A stretch of 64,000 bases of DNA from assembly GCF_000237925.1 (NCBI RefSeq), contig NW_017386089.1, positions 1-64,000 on the forward strand. Reading direction: 5' to 3'. The position numbers were made by a program, and so were the translations under genes. This document shows, in pieces, positions 12,151 to 22,200 of the stretch; the first letter of the stretch is position 1; each line of letters begins with the position of its first letter. The notes beneath the pieces were generated by a model that saw only the letters and a program-made list of their open reading frames with translations, made no database searches and had not been told where the DNA came from. This DNA comes from Schistosoma mansoni. Lineage: Eukaryota; Platyhelminthes; Trematoda; Strigeidida; Schistosomatidae.

Positions 12151-13767
12151 CTACCAAACCTTTGCAAACAACATAGTCAATTCCTTATTCAGAAAGTCAC
12201 CACCATCTTTAAAAAGAGCTGGAGGTAAGTCATCTGGGACCGGTGATTTGTAGCGCTTCAGGAGTTGGAGTTCCTTGCGGACTTCCGCCTCGTTTGGTGG
12301 ATCAGTCGTCACCGGCCATGGGGGGCAGGACAATCTGTTCGATGTTGCCGGAGCAGCAGGCCAGTTGAACTGCCCTTCGAAAAATTCCGCCCATCGTCCA
12401 AGACGTCGAGAGATGTTAGTGATTGGCATCCCGTCATCCTCGTAGATTGTTTCACTCACACCAGACTTCTTGCTGCCAGTGGCTCGGATGAGTTGGAAGA
12501 GCTTCCGGCAGTTACCAGATGCAGCTGCTGCTTCCATCTCATTAGCACGCTCCGACCACCAGGCTTCTCGGTCCTTACGCAAGCTTTTCCCAATTTCATT
12601 ACGTAACAGCCTTCGTTTGTGGTCAAACTCACGGTCACCCGGAGTAGACCGACGGGCTTCCATCAGTTGTAAGGAGCCAGAAGAAACCCAGTGCTTGTAA
12701 GCGGGACGTTTCGCGAAGCCGCAAGCGGCTTTACTCGCCATTTTCATGGCGTTATGAAGATGCAACCAATGCTCATCTATACTTTTCGGTGGGGTGGTAG
12801 CTAGCCTAGAGGCTAGCTCCGCTCGATACTTACTTGCAACAGAAGTTGCAGCCAGTTTACTAACATCGATCCGTTGATGGCAGTCAATCCCTCGGCCACT
12901 GAAAAGTAAGGTGAGATTGGCGCAGACCAGGGCATGATCAGACTCCAGATAGGTACTCCAAAAGGAGCGGCAGTCTTGTACACAACCACGCCAGCGGTAG
13001 CTGATCGCGATGTGATCAGTCTGAGTCCAGGCTTGGGATGCAGAGGGAGGACGCCAGGTGGCACACCGGCGATGACTGTGCCGGAAGTTAGTGCTAGCCA
13101 GAAACAGGTTGTGGTCTGTGCACAGTTGCAGCAAACGGTCCCCGTTATCTGTCCTGCGACCAACAAGTCCCCATCGGCCACCTAAACGACTCTCTTCTGT
13201 GCCTAGACGCCCGACCTGTGCATTCAAGTCTCCGGCTAATACTACAATATCTGTCGAACGCGCTTTCTGGAGAAGAACAGTTAACTGGTGGTAAAACTCA
13301 TCCTTGATTGCATCCGGGCTGCAATCTGTCGGGGCATAGGCGGAGATGACGAAAAGACACCGTTTCTCACGCCGATTTCTTCTCACTTTGATGGAACTTT
13401 CTAATCTAACAGCACATAACCGACTGTTAATGGGGATCCAACCGATTAGTGCTGCCTCAGCTCTAGTGCTTAGTGCAACACCAACGCCAGCAAGACCAGA
13501 CGAAGATGCCACAGAGTCCCCGGATAAGCACACGTGAAACAAGCTTTTCGAGGCGACAGATGGAGAGCGAATTTGTAGTACTTCACTAGAGTCTTGAATA
13601 CGGGTCTCGGATAGACAACAAACATCAACATTAAGACTTTCTAAAGACAAAGCCAGCCCCATCTGTTGTCTGATCTGCATTAGTGTGCGAACGTTGAAGG
13701 AAGCCAGCTTGAACATCGTATGTGGTTTCAGAAAGACTGCTTCAGTATTCATAATCGGTGGAAGCAT
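12151..13767 (-). CDS. RTE endonuclease and N-terminal linker (first open segment)
   Basis: A 538-codon open segment. Near its start SFNVRT, then CLSETRI, GDLNAQVG, TDHIAISY and ESDHALV mark the AP-endonuclease fold that nicks target DNA. A linker with WWSERANEME and GNCRKLFQLIR follows, as in RTE proteins. The first Met is at 13767; another at about 13716 (MFKLASFNVRTL) sits nearer the usual start. The segment ends at a TAG (12153-12151), but the same frame carries on beyond it with clear reverse-transcriptase sequence, so this stop is internal to the original protein. Confidence 0.9.
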   Translation of the reverse strand: MLPPIMNTEAVFLKPHTMFKLASFNVRTLMQIRQQMGLALSLESLNVDVCCLSETRIQDSSEVLQIRSPSVASKSLFHVCLSGDSVASSSGLAGVGVALSTRAEAALIGWIPINSRLCAVRLESSIKVRRNRREKRCLFVISAYAPTDCSPDAIKDEFYHQLTVLLQKARSTDIVVLAGDLNAQVGRLGTEESRLGGRWGLVGRRTDNGDRLLQLCTDHNLFLASTNFRHSHRRCATWRPPSASQAWTQTDHIAISYRWRGCVQDCRSFWSTYLESDHALVCANLTLLFSGRGIDCHQRIDVSKLAATSVASKYRAELASRLATTPPKSIDEHWLHLHNAMKMASKAACGFAKRPAYKHWVSSGSLQLMEARRSTPGDREFDHKRRLLRNEIGKSLRKDREAWWSERANEMEAAAASGNCRKLFQLIRATGSKKSGVSETIYEDDGMPITNISRRLGRWAEFFEGQFNWPAAPATSNRLSCPPWPVTTDPPNEAEVRKELQLLKRYKSPVPDDLPPALFKDGGDFLNKELTMLFAKVW

Positions 13768-13899
13768 TCACTTTCGACCAGACAGTGACTAGAGATCGTT
13801 TAGATAGAACAGAGTTTCCACTATGGGCGAGCTGCTGCATAAGTTGAAGAGTAAGGGTACACAAATTGGGAGTAAAAGGGGGTGAATTAGCGATATGGT

Positions 13900-13936
13900 A
13901 AATAATAATAATAATAATGATAATAATAATAATACA
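13900..13936. repeat. (AAT)n microsatellite in the LINE 5' UTR
   Basis: About twelve AAT units with one GAT interruption, inside the 5' untranslated part of the RTE element. Confidence 0.95.
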
Positions 13937-14056
13937 AATTGTCTGGCATATAGTAAGCGTGTAAGTAGGATTGTCAGTGCAAGTCATCATTTCATTTATT
14001 TGTGTGAGGGCTGTGATACTGCCCGGGTGCCCAAGCCGAAGCAGGACCTGGACAAT

Positions 14057-14638
14057 ACACCCATTTAACTAGCATTTTACGCATACGGTACTCCAAATCC
14101 TGGTAAGAACTCTCAGTATTTGAATACGTTATGTATGCTATACTGCCATGCTTGAAAATAAGCTAATCGCCCTGCGTAAAACACTTGAGGAAAACAAATA
14201 CCCAGAGAGTTAGTAGACAAATTTGAGAAGTAATATTTAGATCAGAAAATATAGGAGGATATCATCATTAGTATATAACATATATCATTTACCATGTGTT
14301 TATGCCTTCACTGTTGTTTAATGTGAACGAGTTTAAAAGCTTCACATTTTATGCTAATATACTTTCTACACAGGTCCCAAACTTCGTATTATGGGTATGA
14401 TTATGTTTTAAAATATTTGTAAATCTATCCAATACATTTCATGCAGTTAGTTCCCTTTATAAATTTAAAGACAACAAATATCGATGCAAAATAATATGAA
14501 TTCATTATATTTCGTGGTTTCTCATCAGCTGCTTACAATCAAATATTCATTAGAGTTTTAGCATTGGGGTAATAAATAGTGTGGAACAATTGACATAATT
14601 GAATGTAAAGGATTGGAATAACAAAAGGTCATCAATGA

Positions 14639-14673
<35 letters not shown>

Positions 14674-15480
14674 GCAAGGAAAGGTCAGAGGTTATTAGGT
14701 ATTAGAATGAAGAGTGGCATAATAGTTGAGTGGAGTTCACAGACAGATAAGATCAAAAATGTGATTATTTTAGAGGTAATTAAAACAATTAGGGTGGGTT
14801 ACGTAATAATTGAATAAAATTTGGATAGTTCATATAATTAGGAGAGACAAATGAGCGGAAATGTGTGAGCAGCTTGTTAAGAAAGAAGTTTGGTAACTTA
14901 ACCAATTAAACAACGAAGTAAAATTAACTGTTGTTTCTGTGACGGAAAGTACAGACATATATTTGCAAGCACTTCAAGAAGTAAATATTAGTTAGTAACT
15001 GTGTACAGTCAACACACCACAACTATGTGAAAGAAAACCAAATGAAACATTTCGACCCTCAAAAACACCATTTTTTTAAAAACCTTTAGGGAATTCAAAT
15101 AAATTTTAATTCACTTTTTATCACGCACGTTATCAGTAATTTTATTTAGAAGTCCTTTGTACATTATAAGTGTTACCGTAAGTCGGTTCGCTCATGAGTT
15201 AGGTTTTACTGTGTGTGATCGATCTTCAATTAGTCGGTTCACTAATTTGCAACAACATAGAATCAATGAGATGGTTTAAGTTTTCATATACTTGGAAAGT
15301 GTGTATGCGTTGACAATTATGTATCTTGAGCAGGTAAGTAATACTTTGTTCTATAATTCTTAAGATTAATTTAGTCGTGGTTATTAATCAATAGGAATGA
15401 GTTCTGTTTATTTTTATTTTTCCTTTGACTTTTCCCATCATAGCTGGCATAATCAATTCGACCTGTAAGATTATTCTAAC
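14057..15480. other. Intergenic, with a (TA)n microsatellite
   Basis: A (TA)14 run lies at 14643-14671. The remainder is AT-rich and unassigned. Confidence 0.6.
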
Positions 15481-16000
15481 TATTCTCATTTTGGGACTCC
15501 TCAGCAGTGCGCATCCACGAACCCACTCTCGCGGGATTCATGATCTCAACTCTATAAATTACTAAAATCTCCACAAAACCCCTTCTGATAATGATCATGT
15601 GCTCACTAGTGACTGACTCCTTGAGGTATTTCCTGGAGTTCTAGTGAGAAGCAGTAACCGGTGGAGTTCAACCAGGTCTGTTGTGAGATAGTAACTCACT
15701 GATGACATTGGTGAATGGTTGCTCAATTTCGTGAATCAGTTGAAGTTAGACATTAACACCGTTGGATGCCAGCTCAGTGGTCTATTGGTTAAGGGCTTCG
15801 GCTCGAAACTGGTAGGTCCTGGGTTCGAATCCCGCGAGAGTGGGTTCGTGGATGCGCACTGCTGAGGAGTCCCATGATAGGACGAAACGGCCGTCCAGTG
15901 CTTCCAGGTTTTCCATGGTGGTCTAGCTTCAATTGACTCATGATCTCAACTCTATAAATTACTAAAATCTCCACAAAACCCCTTCTGATATTCTCATTTT
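15481..16000 (+). mobile_element. Retrozyme-like hammerhead SINE insertion, 1.2 units, 12-bp target duplication
   Basis: TATTCTCATTTT occurs at 15481-15492 and 15989-16000 and brackets a single insertion (15493-15988). Inside, a 53-bp block is repeated identically at 15538-15590 and 15938-15990, giving a unit of exactly 400 bp that is present about 1.2 times. The unit has a tRNA-like promoter (A-box region TGGTCTATTGGTTAAGGG, B box GGGTTCGAATCCC at about 15828-15840), an intact hammerhead at 15856-15901 and a tail ending CCTTCTGATA. The first 45 bases (15493-15537) are the reverse complement of the unit's B-box-to-hammerhead segment (about 15830-15873). A multimeric or circular RNA template plus priming-type 5' inversion would explain this; that is inference. 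Confidence 0.85.
15856..15901 (+). ncRNA. Hammerhead ribozyme, intact core (type I)
   Basis: Stem I GCACTG (15856-15861) pairs perfectly with CAGTGC (15896-15901). Core CTGAGGA is 15862-15868. Stem II GTCC (15869-15872) pairs with GGAC (15880-15883) around CATGATA. GAAA is 15884-15887, followed by a minimal stem III (A-T and C-G around GGCC) and the cleavage triplet GTC, so self-cleavage is predicted after 15895. The very short stem III is the known feature of schistosome hammerheads, which often need dimers to fold. All invariant positions that I can check are present. Confidence 0.88.
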
Positions 16001-16185
16001 AATAAAATTCCTCACACTTCGATGTATTATTAAGATTTGAACATACATGTATATCACTAATGTCGGTTGTAGTTTAGAAAACTGTTTCGACTGCACGACA
16101 ATTATTCATTTCTCTCACCTTTAGAAATTTTGAGAGAAAAGTAACTTACAATTAGTACTCCTCAAATAGTGTACATTAACTTATT

Positions 16186-18060
16186 TAATTACATACTCCT
16201 GTTACCTCTAGTATAGGAACATAGACCTAACACCAGGATTCCTCATCTAGCTCTGTCCTGGGCTCTACTTTCCAGCTGTGCGTAATCGTTACTCATTTTT
16301 TTGATGTCCGCATCCGACTCCCAATGCAATTTATTCCTTGATCTTCCTGCTTTCCTTTCCTCTTCTGGATTCCAAGTTAGGAATTTAGACGTGATCCAGT
16401 TTGATGACTGCCGCAATATATGTCTGATCCACCTCCAGCGTCTTTTCTTAACCTCTTCTTCTTGTTCAAGGTTGGTCTGTGTAGAAATTAGTTTTCTACA
16501 GATGCAATTTTAAGCTATTCCCCAGATTGTCGAGCACAGAGTCTTAGCCTAACCAAGCTTAGAGGGAGTAAGGTTTTTGGCTTATCAAACTTCATCTGTT
16601 TCTAGAACGTAAAGTAACAGAGTTAGTACAGTCTATTGAACGGGGAAAAAGGAAGACATAAATAACATGCCAAACAGTGACTGGAAAAATGAGTCAACCA
16701 ACTTAATATCGTTCATGATAAATACAAAATTATGATTTCGAATAAGCAGACCACAGTCGTACAAAGCCAAGGAGAGTTAGTGTTGTTGTCATTGATAGGT
16801 TCGTTTGTCGATAAAACTTTACAGTTCGTTCACCACAGTAGATTGTTGATTGTGGTATCTGACCGATGGAGATGGAGTGTCTTGCATAGACAACTGTTAA
16901 TAAATGTTGTTGATTTTTGAAGTAATTCTTCAAGTTTAAGCTCAGTAGAATATAACAATTTTGACGTTCATGTTGAAGATTCTGACTGTGTTATTTGTTG
17001 ACAGTTGTTTTGAGTTCAATTTGTTCTCTAATTTTGAGTATGCGGTTCTTGCTCTCCTAATCCCTGTATTCGCATCTGCATCAGATCCTCCTTGTTTATT
17101 ATTGACGATGACCAGGTAAGTCGAACTTTCTACCCCGTCCGGAGCTTATCTGTCGAGTGTGAATGGGTTGTTGCTACTTGTGTTGTATTTTAAGATATTG
17201 CTTTTTCATTTGTGTAGGTTGAGACCTTCTGATGCAAAAGCTGTGGCTACACTGGCTGGCTTCAATTGCATTTGTCGGTGTGTATGATAAAGAAGTGATA
17301 GATCATTTGAGAAGTACAAATAGTCGAGTTGCATCCAAACTATCCATTTCATTCCGTGCTTCCACTTAGATATGTTGATCTTCATAATCTAGTCGATCAC
17401 CAGAAGAACGAGCCTTGTCTAACTCCCTTCCTCACTTGAAAAGAGCCTGTCAGCTTTCCACCATGCACCTTTTTACACTGTAGTCCGTCGTATGAATTCC
17501 GGATGATGTTGACATTTTTTCGGGCGGACAATAGTGTCGAAGAAAGTTCCATGGGGTTATCCTCTCCATACCATCAAAGGCTTTTACATAATCAAGGAAC
17601 TTGATGGATAGAGACAACTTCCATTCAACTGAACGTTGAGCAGTTATTCTTTTTGACTTGTGTATAACCGATCCTTACGGAATGCAGTCTGTTGATCTCA
17701 AAGCTCTGAGTTCACGGAATCTTTCATCCCATTCAGTAACATCCTGTCATAAATGTTCTTGGTACTTATATCAGTGTGATGCTTCTGTAGTTCTCACACT
17801 TGTTGAAATCCTTTCTTGGTATCTCGATGAAGTATCTGTTTTCCGGTGTATCAGCACTTGTTTGCCTCCTCACATTATCCTTAATAAAATGTGTAGTATG
17901 CCGTCTGATGGCCGTGCTGATTTTTTCGATCGTTGAAGATGTGACCTGCGTAGAAATGTCTGTAGGTGCTGCTAAGACGTTTGATGAATTCAATAGAGAT
18001 TTTCTATTCAAGAATTATTCAAAGGGCTCTTCCCATCTGTTCCACCGATCTTGAATCTCG
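16186..18060 (-). mobile_element. Decayed RTE-clade LINE copy, minus strand
   Basis: An old copy of a second RTE lineage (SR2-like). The 3' end lies near 16190 (minus-strand AGAGGTAACAGGAGTATG, like the usual end of the family). Recognisable pieces on the minus strand include PKNCEN-type text KCENYRSITLI near 17790-17770 and EAAPTDL-like APTDISTQVTSSTIEKI near 17960-17900 from the region before the reverse transcriptase, and INSC-CL-type C-terminal text. Many stops and frame changes and internal deletions mean it is long dead. 5'-truncated. Confidence 0.75.
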
Positions 18061-18235
18061 GTGGTCGACTTGGCTTATTTTCTTCTTCAGCAGTTCCTCT
18101 CGTTCATGATATTTCACTGCTAGGTTCTTTGGTGTAGCCCTTTTAGGGTTACTGCCAGTCCCCAGCTCAGATAAAAGAGCAGGGTCGGGCATAGAGTTAG
18201 TACCTTCAACCCGTAGAAAATGGTTTTGTTAAACA
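18061..18235 (-). repeat. Repeat fragment joined to the RTE copy
   Basis: On the minus strand a short open stretch reads SMPDPALLSELGTGSNPKRA, which I recall as part of repetitive schistosome sequence but cannot place in a named element. It directly adjoins the 5' side of the truncated RTE copy. Confidence 0.4.
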
Positions 18236-20429
18236 AAGTCAGTCAGAAAAAAAATTTAAAATATAAAGTACACAATAATTAACTGTTCTTAGTGAAGTGA
18301 AAAATAAGAAACAATTTCCATAATTTATTATATACATTCCTGGCAAAGTACAATTGATTATCTGACTTTAGTAAAATTAAACCATTTTTCTCATGTAAAC
18401 TTCATATTGACCATTCATAATTTCTTAAAATTTTACCAAGGTAACAAATTTCAACGTAAGTTCTCTTTGCTCGATTTATGTTTTTGAGATGATACGTCCG
18501 AAGCTAATTTAATCACATATCTCAGCAAACAACTGGAATCAAATTCAACAGTTCATACGCATATTTATTGATAAGCCTCCTGTAATCTGTAAATATGTGA
18601 ATGATCAATTTGACTAACTGGCTTCTCATTCTGTTACAATGAGTGTAATATACTTGTAACACAAAAATGGTTATAATCAACATAAATTCAGTTGTTACTA
18701 ATACTGTATATTAAAAAGGCATTTTCCACCTTATTCTTTTTAGAATATCAAACTAGTAAGCTTCACACATTCTTATCTAGATCTTCAAAATAAAGTTTGT
18801 GTAGCAAATACGTTGTAGTCTTATATACATACATAAAGTGAACTTCAATTCCCATCCACATATTGATATCATAATCATCAAATTATCAGATCATTAGACA
18901 ACTAATCTTCAATTTGACAATCTATGAAATAACTTTGAAAGAACATTTAGCAGCAAGACTATATATGTGGTCATATTAACAAAGTCATTATCCGAAACGT
19001 AGATCGAGGCTTTTCAACAAAATATCATTCATGACTTTCACAGACTTAAGTATGTACTTGAATAAACTTCCGAGATTGTGTGGGAGTTTTTCATATCCTT
19101 GAAGAATATTCTTACATTCCCATCCGTAGATTTTAGTGTCCCTTCGAGAATGCTTATTTCTTCGATGTAATTCATTTGAATTCTCGGAATGCTGAACCAT
19201 GACAGATTATTACTTACCATGTCATGATGAATTAAAGTTAAACTGTTGTCATTCATCTTATATTATCTTGAGACAATCAATTATATAAATATTTTTCTTC
19301 TTTTGATTTACATCTTATGCAGAATAGTCACACTGAAAGCAAACCTTTTCATGACGATTATAAATGGAACATTTATCATTTATCACATTTATATAAGGTT
19401 TCAAGAAAACTCAAGCTTCTGCCAACTTTTCATCCTAACAGTTAACTGAGATTTATTCACATGGATATTTTTTTATTGACCAAGTAACTGCTAAAATATA
19501 ACTCTCTGCAACCCATGGGAACTTTTGACCTCTTTTGGTACAAACGCGTTTGTTCAGCAAAATTTTTTTAACTTCAATGGTAATAACAGTAGTAGTTCCA
19601 CTTGGGATCTAATTCTACCTTTTAGAAAATCATTGAAAGTCGACTAAATTACGAAATTCAGCCTTTAAGGACAATCAAGTTGTAACTTTTGACATAAAAA
19701 ACTCGAAAATTGATGCATAAACTTGTTTCAGAGAAATATTTTATTAGCGAAGTTGGAAGTTTGTATCTAAATCGTATGTCGCACATGAGCTTCGAAGTAT
19801 GAGATTAATCTCGAGAACTCTACGTAGGAATTTATGAAAGAAATCACTATTAGAAGGCTGTTTAAGTCACTGTCTATAACACCTAAAAACAATGCGCAAA
19901 GGTCCAAAATATTTATTTCGAAAATAAACCATCAATAATATGGGCGTCCATTATTCTTAGATATTTATTGATTACAGTCAATTTAGTAAGGCTTCATCAA
20001 AACAGCTTTTGTTGAAAATCCAGGTAGAAATGTTATAGACGATCACTCGATTCATAAACAATAGAAATAAAGGGAATCATCACATTTATCCTTACTCTTA
20101 ACAAATAATTACAAGATGAAGTTGGAAATGCCGAGAAAGTATTTGTACTTATGCGTTCAACTTCAGAGATCATGTGATTAGGAACCAATACCTGTACAGT
20201 TGAAATTCTTTTTGTTTAAACGTTGAATATTACCCGTGATACTGCCACAGTCAGAACAAGGAAAACATTAAGGATATGAGGATTATTATTGATAGCTTTC
20301 AAAATCAAACGCACTGATGCAGTCAACATGTCTATTGGGCGATCATTGTAATCATGATGTGAAATACATCAAATTAGATGAAGTAAAAGGATAAAGCGAT
20401 TAATATCGTCTCAAAAGATCATAGTGTAT
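18236..20429. other. Intergenic, no recognised feature
   Basis: AT-rich with short open frames only; no recognisable similarity. Confidence 0.5.
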
Positions 20430-20564
20430 AATGTGCCAGGTACGTTTTCGTTAAGCATCACTAAAAGACCCATGCTACAAACCCGCGACATAAGCAACGT
20501 GGTCTGCGCCTCCGTAAGAAAGCGACGCTGTCGTGTTATCCAGTAGTTTTCAATTTCGCAATTT

Positions 20565-21170
20565 TTGTTGACAACAACAAGTAAGAGAAAATTACCATGT
20601 AAGAGAAAATTCGAAATAACAGTTGTTGTAAAAACTCAACTATCGAACATAATAGAACCCCTTGTCAGAGATACAGGAGCAAGAGTTTTCAGTCGAACTG
20701 CACATTGTCAAAAAAAACTGGAACTAGATAGTACAACCAGAAGTACATTATTAGGTTACTGAAATGATCTTATCTCAAGAAATGTAGACGTTGAAGTAAA
20801 CACCAACAAAATAACTACTAATGCCAGTCCATCAAGGCAAGTAGCAAACAATCAAGACATAGTAGATAGTGACCACCTCTCTAGTAAAACGGCCACTGAA
20901 AAAAAAAAGAAAACACAAAAACGTTCAAGAAGTACACAGATCTCACATACTCAGAATCCGATAGCGGAAAGAAACTCTTCGTCGTCAGACATCCTACACA
21001 AATACATGTGCATAAGCTCCACAGAAAGATCAAAACATCGCTTAAATAATAACAAAATACACGAACCTGACTACATAACACATTGTGGTAGCAAATCTTG
21101 GTTGAGTAAAAACACTAGGTCCTCAATTCAGAAATCCAAGTCCGAATCACTCAAAACTGATACCGATTAA
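20565..21170 (+). pseudogene. ORF1-like remnant of the CR1-like LINE
   Basis: One frame runs from 20565 to 21170 with a single TGA at 20760-20762 (about 200 codons). It encodes a basic, Ser/Asn-rich polypeptide with KKKKTQKRSRSTQ in the middle. No zinc-knuckle or other domain is visible. CR1 ORF1 proteins bind nucleic acid; that role is inferred only from position. Confidence 0.5.
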
Positions 21171-21412
21171 AAATGACTGTGCACGCAATAGCAAATTAAA
21201 GCCGCTTAAGAGACACATTCACTCAACACAACCTCGTCAATAATTGTAACACTATTCCTGTTAGCTACTCCCGGATGCATGAGCATTATATTTTACGTGA
21301 GATTCCGTGCGGAATGTCTACACCCCTTTGCCAAGAGCTATCAATGCCACAGAGCTGTAGACAATTCAGCTTCCCAATTCAAATAAACCAGATAATACAT
21401 GACCAAAGGTGG

Positions 21413-21765
21413 TAAGAAAATTAGGTAGCCGTGGTGTATGCTACTGATGTTGACAGATATAAGTAGTGTATATCATCGATTAAAAGTGATATGTCTAAAG
21501 GCAGAAGATTAAGATGACAAAAGAAAAGAGAACGACAGCAAAGAATGTTTGGTGTGGAAATAAAGGGACAGGGAAGTCGGAGACGACTGATGAACAGTTA
21601 CAAAACGAATAGTCAAGTTTCAGACAGTTGATTGACACTTCGCAAATGAAGTGCTTACTGTGTGGTTCTCAGATTTTTATAAGACGTTCTATAATTTAGT
21701 GTTCAAACACATTCGATTGTCCACACTTGTTCTCTCGTTCCCTAAAGCACTTGTGATAATCATGA
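21413..21765 (-). repeat. Dispersed repeat A, inserted in the CR1-like LINE
   Basis: On the minus strand this starts GTGCTTTAGGGAACGAGAGA and has GTGGACAATCGAATGTGTTT, then GAGAACCACACAGTAAGC and TACACTACTTATATCTGTC, in the order seen in copy 1 and copy 2 near 3 kb. It separates ORF1-like from endonuclease-like sequence, so it inserted into the LINE after that element had landed. Possible solo LTR; broken and noncoding. Confidence 0.65.
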
Positions 21766-22200
21766 AATGTTCAATGAGCTAGTACTGTATCCACCACAGG
21801 AGACAGGTAAATGGTCTTCTAGCCATTTTTTTCAACTTGGATAGACACCTGAATTAGACACCCAAAACAGATGTGGACAGAAGGGAACAGACAGTGTGGT
21901 GAACTACTTTTCAAGTTACCATAGTTCCTTCACTGTTGTGCTTATTAATGCACGCTGTTTAAGGAATAAAACGACAGAGAAATTGGAACGACTAGAATAG
22001 TTACCAGGCCAGTAATTATCCCAATAACGGAAACGTTATGCTCATCTACAATACTAGATTTAGAGTTAAGTAAAAATAACTAAACATTGGAACTAAGTTC
22101 ATCAAAGGGTTGTAGGATGTATGATCAACAACATGTATGCGGATAAATATGAAGAATCTGAATACGAAAGATGGATGGCAGTGAACTGTCCAGTGGAAAC

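Larger units (their letters stand above)
10538..14056 (-). mobile_element. Full-length RTE-clade LINE with 11-bp target-site duplication
   Basis: A near-complete non-LTR retrotransposon on the minus strand. The direct repeat ACCTGGACAAT lies at 10538-10548 and again at 14046-14056, so the element proper is 10549-14045 (about 3.5 kb). Its 3' end is an (AAAT)-type tail (plus-strand TTATTTATTTATTATTTATT), typical for RTE. The 5' UTR begins about 14045 with GC-rich text and holds an (ATT)n microsatellite. One long frame (13767 down to 10717, about 1,017 codons) encodes an apurinic-type endonuclease and then reverse transcriptase. A perfect target duplication, a complete 5' end and only two in-frame stops suggest a fairly recent insertion. 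RTE elements are known from schistosomes (SR2 and relatives); I cannot name the subfamily. Confidence 0.92.
20430..22200 (+). mobile_element. CR1-like LINE fragment interrupted by repeat A
   Basis: Two coding remnants lie on the plus strand around an inserted repeat. The first (20565-21170) is open except for one TGA and is rich in Ser, Lys and Asn, ending ESLKTDTD; a further piece in another frame reads HYILREIP and MSTPL, like CR1 ORF1 text in schistosomes (Perere/SR1 type). The second (about 21930-22160) is the start of an endonuclease: VVLINARCLRNKTTEKLERL, then VIIPITETL and LDLELS, the usual CR1 block order. The element lacks everything downstream, so it is truncated at its 3' side. Family call is from memory of the motifs. 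Confidence 0.65.

Noticed and set aside
11516-13537. Several plus-strand open frames over 100 codons
   Set aside because: They are shadows of the minus-strand RTE LINE coding region.
15780-15845. tRNA gene
   Set aside because: A and B boxes are present but the cloverleaf arms do not close, and the sequence continues into a hammerhead SINE.
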